64,000 bases of DNA. It comes from Trifolium pratense (Eukaryota > Streptophyta > Magnoliopsida > Fabales > Fabaceae). Of the stretch, positions 24,018 to 34,969 are shown piece by piece (positions within the stretch are counted from its first letter, which is position 1; the number at the start of each line of letters is the position of its first letter). The notes under the pieces are model-generated. The model was given only the letters and a program-made list of their open reading frames with translations. It did no database searches and was not told the origin of the DNA. The DNA is taken from the NCBI RefSeq assembly GCF_020283565.1, contig NC_060065.1, positions 38,118,409-38,182,408 of the forward strand, written 5' to 3'. The position numbers were made by a program, and so were the translations under genes.

Positions 24018-24420
24018 AGTATCACATAACATTAGTGTTTTTGTTTAGTTATAGATCACTATTTAACTCACTAGTATCTAAGCCATTTCATACACTATTT
24101 TTTTTGCGTAAACCGATATCATCTGCATGAAACTGCATAGACTAATCCCTTGAGTTTTGTGGAATCCAAATGGACGGCAAACTCAGTTTTACACAATTAA
24201 CTCTGTATATTTGAGTAATCACCAATCCATGTTAGCCGAGGGCAAGTTAAAGTTGCAATTATAACGGTATTTTCAATTTGGATCCAAAACCCAAGTTGTT
24301 TAAACTTTTAGTGAATTTGGATAAATTTATCTTGATGTTAAACCTGCTTCATTGATGATCATTTAATGTGTGTGAAAATCATGCACCAATAGTCGTAAAC
24401 AAAATTGATCTTCATGTAAC
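24018..24420. repeat. Segmental duplication, compact copy
   Basis: Three blocks here match, in the same order and orientation, blocks at 30826-30910, about 31265-31415 and 33935-34005. Examples are TAGTATCTAAGCCATTTCAT, TTTTACACAATTAACTCTG, ATTTTCAATTTGGATCCAAA and TGTGTGTGAAAATCATGCAC. The copy here lacks the insertions found in the other. Confidence 0.8.
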
Positions 24421-24424
24421 AATT

Positions 24425-24493
24425 GTTAGTTGGTTCAGTGGTGATTGATGTTGACTTGATAGGAAGACCACGGTTCGATCCCCACAACTTCAA
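24425..24493 (+). mobile_element. SINE 5' fragment
   Basis: TTAGTTGGTTCAGTGGTGAT (A box) and ACGGTTCGATCCCC (B box) match the 5' half of the complete SINE at 38968-39144. The 3' half is missing or replaced by 'agtcccttagttaact' repeat DNA. Confidence 0.6.
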
Positions 24494-24869
24494 TTTAGTC
24501 CCTTAGTTAACTTTCCGTTAAGTGACCATTAGTAGTCCCTAAACTATAAAAATACTTCAATTTAGCCCTAAACTATCTTAAAAAACAACAACAGAGTCCC
24601 TAAACTATGATAAAAAGCTACAAAATCATCCTTAACAACACAACCCCAAAGAAAAATTTAGTCCCTAAACTAAAAGACATGCCTAAAAAAGGCCAATACA
24701 GCCGAAGTCAAGCCATAGAGGCACCAAGAGCCAAAATAACCCATCAGCCCCTACAAAACCAAGAGCAAAACACCACCAAAATAACTCAGCAGAACTTAAC
24801 CATAATTTAAACCATAAACCATTCATTCATTACATAAGTCAACAAATTCAGCCAAAGTTACAAACTTCA
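24494..24869. other. Repeat-derived intergenic DNA
   Basis: Several copies of 'agtccctaaact' occur (24530-24670), followed by A-rich sequence with short chance frames. No gene was seen. Confidence 0.5.
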
Positions 24870-25370
24870 TCTCTACAGCCAACCTAACTTCCCCAAATTG
24901 AGTTTCAGCATTGAATTGTGGATATATAACAACATGAATAAGAGATGGTAATAATATAGATGGTAATAATATAAGAGACAATGGTTAGACAACCCTCTCA
25001 TCCGGACCACCTGAATACAATTGGGCCACGTTAGACACCACTCACCAGAGAGCAAGAACCTATCCAAAGACTCATCGAGAGTTTGTCCCCTTTAAACCAG
25101 GTAAACTTACGACCACTTAGCGGGAGGTCAATCAAGGTATTATCATCAATAAAACGATTAAAAGAGATGTATTCCAGGGGACGCTGACCACCACTGACCA
25201 AGCGTCGTTCATCTATGCTCCGGACAGCATTAAAATCCCCGCAGACACACAGCCTAACCCTCCCTAACGATTGAATCCTCACCGATAACGAGTCCCACAG
25301 CTCTTGTTTCGCCCCAGAGTCACAAGAAGCATAAACGTTTGCCACTGAAAACTCGTCACCAGACTAAGGG
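24870..25370 (-). pseudogene. LINE ORF2 endonuclease fragment
   Basis: The minus strand (25345 to about 25031) reads VYASCDSGAKQELWDSL, then CVCGDFNAVRS (the GDFN motif of the APE-type endonuclease), then LPLSGRKFTWFKGD. A frameshift near 25060 leads into MDRFLLSGEWCLTWPN. This is the endonuclease domain that nicks target DNA for L1-type retrotransposition. It is truncated at both ends and inactive. Confidence 0.85.
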
Positions 25371-25823
25371 ATAATTGTGGCTGATCCTCTGCACATGGGG
25401 ACCCCACCACACTGTAAACCATAATATTCCTTTATATATATGTGTTGGTGTACTCACTCCCAATGTACACACACTTTTTACCCTAATTTAGGACATTTTC
25501 TCGCCTCATTCATTTATTGACTTTAGCGTTAGAGTGCTAACATTATTGTTGCAAGTACATTTCCCCTCAAATACTAGGATATCACACCAATCATCATCAA
25601 ACACATAATATTCTGGTCTGAGCATCCAATTCATGAGTGACATAACGGAACACATGGTTGATATTGATTGATAGTGTAAAACTTGTGCATATTCTTTTTC
25701 TAAAAAAAAACAATAAAGTTTTCATTTTGAGGGAAAATAAGGTGGTTGTGTGCAACAGACATATAGAATTGAGGTTGAATTTATCCCTTTGAGTTGTGAG
25801 CAGTGAGCACAACTGACGCAACA
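25371..25823. other. Presumed promoter and 5' leader of the methyltransferase-like gene
   Basis: No coding sequence. 25434-25445 has a TATATATATG word, but it is far from the start codon, so I do not assign a TATA box. Confidence 0.4.
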
Positions 25824-28800
25824 ATGAGAGGCTGCGCATTGCCGTTAACCATCAACTTGTTACCTTTTCTTCATCACATTCATTCATTCCCATCATCTCA
25901 CTCTTTCACCATTCACAATCCAACGCCAATACTCTCTACAATCCATCTTCATCGTCACCGATTCCCTTCAATTTTACTTCATGCCCAACAACAACAACAA
26001 CACCAACCACATCATGATGAAGAACAAAGCTTTCAAGTATTAACATCTTTGAAAACTGATTACAATGATATCATGATAGTTGATACCCCTAAATCTAGAA
26101 TGCTTCTCCTTGATTCATCTCGTACTCACTCACTCTCCCTCTCTGTTTGTTTCTGTGTTTTTTCTGTTTTAAGTCTGAATAAATGTTTATTAAAGTTTCA
26201 AACTTTATCTCATGGTTGAACTTGGTCTGAAAATTATTCAAATGGGGTCTTAACATTTTTTAATTTATTTCGTTTTTGAGCACATTTTTCTTGAGAACTA
26301 TGCAATGTGTGAATGAACTGATTTGTCAGAATTTCTTTTTTCTGTTGCAGATAATGTTCATAGCATTCTTTACAAGGACACAAAATGGACTAATTCCTAC
26401 TGGGTATGTAACTTTGCCAATATTGTTTTGATTTTCTCTATCTATAGTTGTATTGTTTATATATATGTTTGTTACATTTTTAAATCAAAACATTAACTTG
26501 AGTCCATTGGAGTTTCTAGTCTGGGAAAATTTGTTGGCATAGGGAACATTGTCAAATTGTCTTAGAATTTGAGTTGAGTTTAACTCAACCTACAAAATTA
26601 GCTTGTAAGGTGAGGACTTCCCAAACTTTATAACTTATAAACACAACTTAGGCCATTTTTGAATGTGTTGGAGGCTGCCATGAAGAGAACCCAGATGCCG
26701 CAATTAGGCGGCTTGTGGTGGACCGCAATTATGGCAGAATTTCCAACAGTTTGTCAGTGTTATTAAACTATTTCTTGGGCAAAATTTATCATGCTTTAAT
26801 GGTAAAAGATGTTGGAAATTCCGCTTTCATTGTGGTCCGTCCGCCCCTTGCTGCCTAAATGCGGCATTTGGGTTGCCTTCATTGAAGCCTCCAACACCTT
26901 CATTGTGTTGGGTGTGAAGGGGTGAATTTAGTCCCACATTGCCTATGTAGTATTTATAAGGCTTGGGAAGCCCTCACCTTATAAGCTGTTTTTGTAAGGT
27001 TGACTCAAGTCCAACCCAAATTCTAGGAGAGGTCTTTCGTAAATTTGTTATGCAACAGTTAGATGCACTGATGATAATCATATATAATGGTAATAAGAAT
27101 CTTTTGCCTACGGTTTGAGCTATTATGCCTAAAGTATCTCCATATTATATAATAATCTTCATTTTATTTTAAAATCTTGAAATTCGCCTCCTAGTCATAT
27201 AAGCTTCTACAGTGATTTATCTCGAGATATCATATTCTTTGAGAATGAAGATATTTACAGACAACTCTATAAGTTTTATCATTCCTAAATATCTTCAAGG
27301 CTTTCTATTGTGTTACATCAAACAGGATGAATTTGCCAGCTTGCCAGCCATTGTTCCAGAAGGTCCCATTGCTATCTTAGGTTTGGTAATTTCTTAATCT
27401 TAAGATGGTGTATATATTGTCTTGGTGAATTTATAAACCTATGGAATTCCTTAAAAATCAATGATATTGTAAGTAATATACTAATATATCATACATTCGT
27501 ACTTCTTTTTAAAATGTCAGGGTGGTGGAACTGCTGCTCATCTGATGCTTGAATTGTGGCCTTCACTGCAACTTGAAGGCTGGGAGATTGATGACATTGT
27601 AAGTTTGTAACAATGCTTCTTTTCTTAGATAAGATCTTGTATAAATTAACCACCTAGGCTATTTCATGTGTCAGTTTCCTTATTCAATATATATCGACTA
27701 TTTTGTAACATATTGGATTCATTAATTTCTGCACAAAAGTAATATCAAAATTGAAACATTATAGATAAAATAACAAACATGACATTTGTACTTGGATATG
27801 ATTTAGTATTTTTATTTGATCTTGGGATGTAAATTCACATTGTTCACCGGTGTTTTGGGATTTAGATATGGAAGGCCTTTTCATTGTTAGTCAAACTATA
27901 GCTGACATGATAAAGTTAAGGAACTTTTATGTTGTAACTAAGAACGCAATGAAGTGGTTAACGGTTATAATCTAACAACTTCTGTGACTGGATACTTTTA
28001 TGCCTTTTCTAGTGGTTGATGCGGTGTTCAATTTGTGTTTCAAAATTGCATACTGCTTTAATATTTTACATGTTAGAGAAAATTGAAGATATCAACTCTA
28101 TTATTTTAGTTGTGGTGAATGGTTTGTGGTATTGGGAAGGGATACATTTCAAATAGAATGATGTGCTTCATTAAATGAGTTAAATTCGAAATAAATACAA
28201 GATGATACTAGGTGCAATTTTATTCTGTTTTAGATTATGTGAATTTATGTTTAATGCTTTGAATTAAATTCCATGTCTTGTTATCTTACTATATTTACAC
28301 TTTGATTAAATCCATAATATGGATGTTCTCACCGAAATTTGTTTTTTCTTGAAAACCAAATATGTAGTTGATCGATAAAGCAAGAGATTACTTTGGATTA
28401 TCTGATTTGGAGAAGACAACAGAAGACGGTGGCATTCTAAATGTTCATATTGGCGATGTCTTTGCTCCCTCGGAGGATTTGCACAAAAGATATGCCGGTG
28501 AGTTTTATTCTCATTGCATATTGCCTAATTTTCATATATCTATAGGTAGTCAAAATATTTTCTACAGCTTATACCTCTGACTAGGAACAAAAATGTTGTG
28601 TATAAGTGGGAGACACCCCTTACCTAACAACAATGTTGTCAATTGCGGATCACAGAAAATAGCAGTTTGTACAAATTCCACTATGAAACAGTGCTATAGC
28701 GTATTTTGGAACAATAGTGGTTTGTGCAAATTCCGCTATGCTATAGTGACAATTAAACAACATTGCAGTTGAATTAAGTCCAACCCAATTTTTAAAACTT

Positions 28801-30268
28801 TTTGATTTCTGAGAGTCTCTCCTCTCACACAAAGGCAAAGCTACCAAATTGCAGAATTAGTCCCTCTATTCGTTTTTTCTGGAAAGGAATTAGTATCTTT
28901 AATCTGATTTCTTCCTATATATTTAACTGACCAATCTAACTAACTAATTGACTACTGTTGTCCTTGTTCTTCCACATCCTAACATAATGGTGCAAAGCAA
29001 AATTCAATTGATAACATTAATGCATCATTAATGGTTCAATTGATCATGTTGATGCATCATTATTTCATGCAGTAGTTATAAACCATTTAGACATTCCTTT
29101 TCTCCTTAACTATTTAACGTGGATATTATTCTGATAGTCTAAGCTAACTTATATATTTTAACAATTTTCAGGAATTGTAGTTGACTTGTTCTCTGATGGG
29201 AAAGTTTTGCCTCAGCTGCAAGAGGTATGTATTAGTTTTCAACCTCGCAGATTTGCAAGTTCTAGGTCATTACGAAGTTTTCCTTGGAAAAATGACAAAT
29301 TTTAGGCATTGCTGATATCATAATAGTAGTGTCAAGTTATTGGGATTGGCTCTTTATATGTTTTTAATTGTTCTTCCTAGTAACTCAATTATTACACCGT
29401 TTTCTTCATTTATACTATTGTTTAGGCCATTTATTTATAGGGTATTGGAAGATCAGAACGAGTCCTTTAAATGTTGCAAAACAAAACTTTAGGTCTGGCA
29501 ACTTCTACTTGTAATCCAACTGATTTAATTTTTTTCTTGAGAAATCAAGGGAATGAAAGTGATGAAAAAAAAGAACTTTTACTATCGCAAGGCATGGTTG
29601 CATTATTTTTCATTGTTTGTCTGGCAGGTTAGTACTTGGTTGGAATTACATGATAGATTGATGGCTAATGGTCGTTTTATGGTGAACTGTGGCGGCATCG
29701 ATAGAAGTAGTGATACAGAAAATTTATCAAATGATGAGGCATGGTTATTAAATTCGGCAATAAGAGCATTATCTAAAGCATTTCCTGGACAAGTAAGCTT
29801 CGTTTTCTGGTTCTTCATCACTTGATGTATAGCACTTCTTATAGAAGATGGGCTAAAAAAAACTTGAAATCGTTATTATAAGCTTCTGTTTTCTTTACCC
29901 TTAGTATCGTTAAGTGAAAAATATAAAAACCAAGCCGGATTTCTAAATAATCTTTGAAACTAAAAACCTTGGTTCTATTTTAGAAGCATTTTGAAATGTT
30001 AATTTCAGGGACTAAATTTTCAACCCCTACAATTTTTGCAATTAAAATGGCGAATACGGTGACTTTTTAATGCCCTATTTGAAAAAGCTCAATATCTGTT
30101 TGCATTTATCAGCTAAGTTGGAAGAGAATGCCAAAGGAATGCGGTGAAAATTATATGGCACTTACAGGACCGTTGCCTGATCTGAAATCCTGGTCTGATA
30201 ATGTCCCTTCTCCTTTGAGCACGAGAGTGATGGATTGGAGACCTTGTGGAATGATTTCTAGAATTTGA
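25824..30268 (+). CDS. Spermidine-synthase-fold SAM methyltransferase-like protein, plastid-targeted, 330 aa
   Basis: Eight exons: 25824-26121, 26351-26403, 27326-27385, 27521-27598, 28368-28497, 29172-29224, 29628-29792, 30113-30268. They sum to 993 nt, in frame, with GT-AG introns. The first 63 residues contain no Asp or Glu and many His, Ser and Pro, as in a chloroplast transit peptide. The SAM site is ILGLGGGTAAHL (about 134-145), followed by the acidic ribose-contact residue in GWEIDD (E159) and the IGDVF motif (D193). The catalytic Asp segment of true spermidine synthases (D-x-x-D-P-x-G) is missing; the matching region reads GIVVDLFSDGK. It is therefore unlikely to make polyamines and matches the plant 'methyltransferase superfamily, spermidine synthase-like' group, whose substrate is unknown to me. 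I chose the ATG at 25824 because it opens the transit-peptide-like stretch. Confidence 0.88.
26562..27026. mobile_element. TRIM-like foldback in intron 2 of the methyltransferase-like gene
   Basis: Two arms (26562-26748 and 26811-27026) are imperfect inverted copies around a loop of about 62 bp. Each arm carries a GTAAGGTGAGG / CCTCACCTTA module and a 'cccacattg'-like word, as in the LTR of the TRIM family at 44097-44433, plus the inner inverted pair TGTTGGAGGCTGCC / GAAGCCTCCAACA. The transcript of this intron would form a long hairpin. Confidence 0.7.
28631..28765. mobile_element. Short MITE-like element in intron 5
   Basis: The ends CAATGTTGTCAATTG and CAATTAAACAACATTG are inverted repeats with two mismatches around 135 bp of 'nnattccgctatg' repeat sequence. 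No target duplication was resolved. Confidence 0.45.
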
Positions 30269-30825
30269 TCATCATTACTTCATAGTTAATGTGAAAATAT
30301 GTCTTGTAGTTAAAGAAGTTAAATTATTTTGAGAATATTTCAAACTAGTGTCCTGACATTTAATGTGCATGCATAGTGTGACACTCTTAACACCTCATTC
30401 GAACAAAGCGTAATAAAACAAACCATAGAATATAAAATCCAGGGTCTCCAAAGAAAACATGAGGAATACTAAAAATGAAATAAAAAACATAACTTGTCTC
30501 TGAAGTCACATGATCCGAGTTAGAATCGCAAAAACTCAAATTCAATTAATTGCTTATGAACAACCTAAACTACTATCCATAGTTAAGATGATATACAAAG
30601 ACAACAACATCATAATATCATATCATACATAGCAATAAATCATGTTAACAATGCTCGATGATGCATTTAAGAGTCCAAGCCGATTGAGACCTCCAGACCT
30701 GACTCATATGCATGCAAGGCTAGGAATCACCACCCTTCATGACTTCCACTGCCTCACATCTGGCTCCCATGCGATCATGGGACTAACCGCAATCATCATG
30801 TGAACAATGATGACACATTGTTATC
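30269..30825. other. 3' flank of the methyltransferase-like gene
   Basis: Contains the presumed 3' UTR. 30640-30800 has an AC-rich stretch (ctcccatgcgatcatgggac) without coding sequence. Confidence 0.4.
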
Positions 30826-31418
30826 ATCACATAATCAACTTCATTATAATGTTAGCATTTTAAGATCACTGATTTAACTCATTAGTATCTAAGCCATTTC
30901 ATACACAATTCATCCTAACTTACAATATTTATCTCTGTCCTTTCTTAATCAACTGCACTATGCTATATAACTAGTGTTAACTGTTAAGTAGGGGCAGTCC
31001 AATTATTTCTGCAGTATCCAAGGGTTTCTTAAATTCCCCAAGTCATATCAATATATCATAACTTGCACAACACTCTAACACCATTAAACAAGTGAAACTA
31101 CACAATTTGAGAATTGTGAATCGATACACAGGATATGCTGTATAAAACTGATTGTATGTACTATGTTTTGGATATCGCATTCAATGCAATTATATTCCAT
31201 TTGTAGTGGAGTTAAAGGATGCATTCTTTTGGTGGGAGATTAATTTAGTAAACAAATTTCTTGTTGCATTTTACACAATTAACTCTGCATATTGAGTAAT
31301 CACCAATTCATGTTAGCAGAGGTTAAGTTAAGGTTGTATTCATAAATCATAACAGTTCCTGAGTTCATTTATCCAATTTTCAATTTGGATCCAAAATCCA
31401 GCAAGTTGTTTAAATATT

Positions 31419-31638
31419 GATGGTTGCTCTCCCTCCCAAATTGACCAGAATCCTCCCATGTGCCATGTCCTCCCATCTACCGGAAGATATCTTTCGGGAG
31501 TACAAATTTTACCGGAAAATTTCTCCTAGTAGTACAAATGTTGCCGGGAGATCTCTTCCGGTAGTGAATCTTACTAGAAGAGATCTCCCAGTAGTGTTTT
31601 TCTAGTGTAAGCAATTTAGGGGGCGAAGAGCAACCATC
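31419..31638. mobile_element. MULE-type MITE, 220 bp
   Basis: The ends GATGGTTGCTCTCCCTCCC and GGGGGCGAAGAGCAACCATC are near-perfect inverted repeats. A perfect 9-bp duplication TTAAATATT flanks them (31410-31418 and 31639-31647), the size made by Mutator-like transposases. The compact duplicate at about 24300-24320 shows the site without the element. Inside are inverted CCGGAAGATATC / GGGAGATCTC modules and no ORF. Confidence 0.88.
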
Positions 31639-31988
31639 TTAAATATTTTAGCGAATTTTGTAGCTATTGCAACTTTGTAGTTGTTTTTCTGTTGTTGCTA
31701 GTTAATTTTAAAATTTCTCAATATGTCCTTGTTACTGGTACTTGCATTTAACAGCTTTTGATTTTTCAACTGCTTTGGTAAGTATATGACTCACCCTACA
31801 AGGGCTTGTGCCAAATTTCGCCACCTGTGAAAACTTTACTAGTTGGTAATGTTCTTTGAGTTTGAGGTATTTTTTAGTTTTGGAGATTCTTTGAAATTTT
31901 AACTTGTGTAAACTTTTTTAGTATAAAAAAAGTACTATAAAAAGACTTTTCCAGCTATTAATGAATCTTATAAAAATAAATTGAGAAG

Positions 31989-32176
31989 TGTTAGATGGGT
32001 TAAAGATATAGTTAGTTAGTAATTAGGAGGATTAGTTAGTAGTTTGTTGATGCCTATATATAGGCTTTGATATAATCTTCTCTCATTTTTTCATTTGTAA
32101 TATTTTTCCTTCATCAATATTATACACTTTTAAACTATTTTCTCTCATTCTTCCATGAATGTCATGTTTCTTAACA
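31989..32176 (+). mobile_element. Copia-like LTR (5' LTR of a chimeric element)
   Basis: It begins TGTTAGATGG, ends TTCTTAACA, and has a TATA-like CTATATATAGG near 32053 and a T-rich leader. It is followed directly by the primer-binding site TGGTATCAAAACC (32177-32189), a variant of the initiator tRNA-Met complement. No matching 3' LTR is present. Confidence 0.75.
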
Positions 32177-32414
32177 TGGTATCAAAACCTCTCCACGATT
32201 TGTTGGGCCACCTGTTATCAGATTTTTGTTATCGGGTCCACCGTTTATATGCACGCACCAAGCCCAATAGTGCTGGCGTGAGGGGGTGTGTTAAGAAGTC
32301 TCACATCGCTTGAGAGATGACCTGAATCTGAATATGTGTTTATAAAGTTATGACAATTTTCACCTTACAAGCCGGTTTTGTAAGAATGAGTTAGGTCCAA
32401 CACCCATTTCTAAG
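32177..32414 (+). mobile_element. TRIM internal region and 3' LTR fused to the copia-like LTR
   Basis: After the PBS come a short internal region (GGGCCACCTGTTATCAGA, AAGCCCAATAGTGCTGG), a polypurine tract (GTGAGGGGGTG, ending 32288) and an LTR of about 126 bp (32289-32414, TGTTAAGAAGTCTCACATCG start, CTTACAAGCCGGTTTTGTAAG core). This 3' LTR is of TRIM type and unlike the LTR at 31989-32176. Confidence 0.75.
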
Positions 32415-32439
32415 ATGGTTTATTATTTTATGTATGATC

Positions 32440-32580
32440 ATTAAAAAATTTATAGTGAAGATATATTTTTTATCTCTTACAAATTTCTGACGGGTCAACT
32501 TAGTCCTATAAAAAATAAAAGTTAAATTTTATGTCTTACAAATATAGTGAAGATATATTTTTTATGTCTTACAAATATTT
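32440..32580 (+). repeat. Direct repeat pair
   Basis: TAGTGAAGATATATTTTTTA followed by TCTTACAAAT occurs twice, near 32452 and 32543, about 90 bp apart. Confidence 0.6.
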
Positions 32581-32946
32581 TTATACCAAGGACAAATTAA
32601 TCTCCAATTTATTAAAGATTGAATTGTCCCATAAAAAATTTGTAAAGGATTCACTCAAATTTATATTAAGCAAATAATTGTAAAATTTATTCTAGTACAT
32701 CAAAAAGTTTTAATATAAACTACTCTTATCAACCTACGAAGATATCTTTATTTAAAGACAAAATCGTGAGTGCTTACCTAAAAGCCATCAATACTTCAAA
32801 AAAGTGATCAACATGTTTGAAGTCGAAATAAAAATCATTTGATATTAATTTTATAATGGGAAGAAACAACCTTCTCACCTTCTTTAAAAAGGATAATCAC
32901 ATAATGCATTGATCTTTCACAATATTTTAACCAATGAATTTTTCTC

Positions 32947-33858
32947 TTTAAACCCCGATGTTTCTTTTAGCCCCCTTGCAATTTCCATTTTGCCCTCATA
33001 ATTTTTCGGAAAATGTTTTCCAAAATTTATATTTTTTTGGAATCTATTTTCCAAAATAAACTAAAATGTAGTTTTCATATCTATATTTTTTCATTCACAT
33101 TCCAGTACTTCATATTCTATTTTCCAAAATGTTAACTATCTTGGAAAACATTTTTCAAAAATTCAAATATTTCGGAACGCAGAATCCGAAATTGCTTCAG
33201 AAAACATTTTCCAAAGTTATTTTGGAAAACGTTTTTCTGAAATCCTGTTATATGTGAACAGAACCGCAAATTTGCTATTCTAACCTGATTTTTCATCAAT
33301 CTCAATCATTTTTTAGCAAATCAAACGCACTCAATAATAAAAAAAAATTAAAAAGGTTGAAATACATAAGAAGTAGCATACAATAAAATGTGTATAACAA
33401 GTTTGCTGTAAAACATCATGTTTGTCTGCAAGTGTACATAACCAATAAAGTCACATCTATCAACACGATTATATTTTGGATTATGTTTGGAGATTGATTA
33501 GTGTGATGAAAAATCAGGTTAGACTAGCAAATTATCGGTTCTGATAACAGTTTACAAGATTTCGGAAAATGTTTTCCAAAATTACTTTGGAAAACATTTT
33601 ACAAGGCATTTTCGGATTTTGCATTCCGAATTATTTGAATTTTCGGAAAATATTTTCTGAAATAGTTAACTTTTTGGAAAATAGAATTCAAAATACTTGA
33701 ATGTGAATGAAAAAAAGATAGATATGAAAACTACATTTTAGTCTATTATGAAAAATAGATTCCAAAAAAATATAAATTTTGGAAAACATTTTTCAAAAAC
33801 TATTTATGAGGGTAAAATTAGAATTTCAGGGACCGGAAGAAAACATGGGGTTAAAATT
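32947..33858. mobile_element. Foldback element with arms of about 350 bp
   Basis: The left arm (about 32947-33305) and the right arm (about 33505-33858) are inverted copies along nearly their whole length. Examples are AATGTAGTTTTCATATCTAT against ATAGATATGAAAACTACATT, and CCTGATTTTTCATCA against TGATGAAAAATCAGG. The loop is about 200 bp. The arms are full of TTTTCCAAAA / TTTTGGAAAA words. Target duplications were not resolved. Confidence 0.82.
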
Positions 33859-34010
33859 GGTCATTTGTTATTAATGTTCACTTTAAAATTAGTTTTGTAA
33901 AGTGTCAAAAAGTCCTTTTATGGACACATTGATCTTACTGTTAAACCTGCTTCATTGACCATCATATGATGTGTGTGAAAATCATGCACCAATTGTTGTA
34001 AACAAGAAAG

Positions 34011-34879
34011 TTGAGAATACGGCTTTCAATTTCAATGTCTCCAAAAGCTATGTCAAGAAACGGCGTTTTTGTACCTTTTTGGATTTTTATTCCAATTCTC
34101 AATTTTATAGATAGACATGTATTTGAATATTAGTTTACTATATTTGAGGAGGAATCCTAATATGATGAGTCAATATATAGCAATTTAATGTTTAAAATTA
34201 TAATTTATCAAAAAAAAAAGTTTAAAATTATAATCATCAATCACATTGATCATTTTGGGTCTGCCGATTTAACTTTAAAAATTGTCCCAAAATCAATGGA
34301 CTATTAACAAAGATTTTTAATATCAAAATTTTCTCTTAGAATTTTGCTAATAACTTGCACCAATTAAGAAAAACAAAAGAATTTTGCTATAATAACTTGT
34401 TTCCAACGAGAGGACTGGTATTTTGCCTTCAAGTACAAACACTCCAAATAGTAGTTTAGCAATTCATGTATCCACCGCAAAAACAAAGAGGCGCAATCGT
34501 AATATTATTAGATTGAACACCTTCTTTCAGATTTGAACATAGGACTTCACAATTGTATGTATGTAAATTTTAGTGGTGTTTGTTGTCGGTTCATCTTCAT
34601 ACAAAAAATAATAGAAAATCATCTTTATGATAGATGGCATTATATATTATTATAGTAAAAAAGATGAAGTGAAGATTATCTTGTTTTAAGCCAATATAAT
34701 GATCATAAATGAAGGTTATAATTAATTAATTTCCATTCATATAATGCATCAACTATTGAAATTGTGTTATTACAACTAGCATGAGCAGCAAGTTAAGCTG
34801 TCCATGGAATCAATAACATAACCCTTAATGAAGTACTGCATTTAGATCTTACGCCAAACCAACCATATGGGAGATCGAT

Positions 34880-34883
<4 letters not shown>
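34011..34883. other. AT-rich intergenic DNA
   Basis: No gene or clear element end was found. Confidence 0.5.

Positions 34884-34967
<84 letters not shown>
34884..34967. repeat. (AT)n microsatellite, about 84 bp
   Basis: Uninterrupted AT dinucleotides; likely length-polymorphic. Confidence 0.95.

Positions 34968-34969
<2 letters not shown>

Larger units (their letters stand above)
30826..34010. repeat. Segmental duplication, expanded copy
   Basis: This is the partner of 24018-24420. The same blocks occur at 30826-30910, 31265-31415 and 33935-34005, but between the second and third block about 2.5 kb of mobile DNA has been added (MITE, chimeric retroelement and foldback), where the compact copy has only about 30 bp. 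Confidence 0.78.

Noticed and set aside
25803..25823. GTG start for the methyltransferase-like gene
   Set aside because: Plant nuclear genes start at ATG; the ATG at 25824 opens a typical transit peptide.
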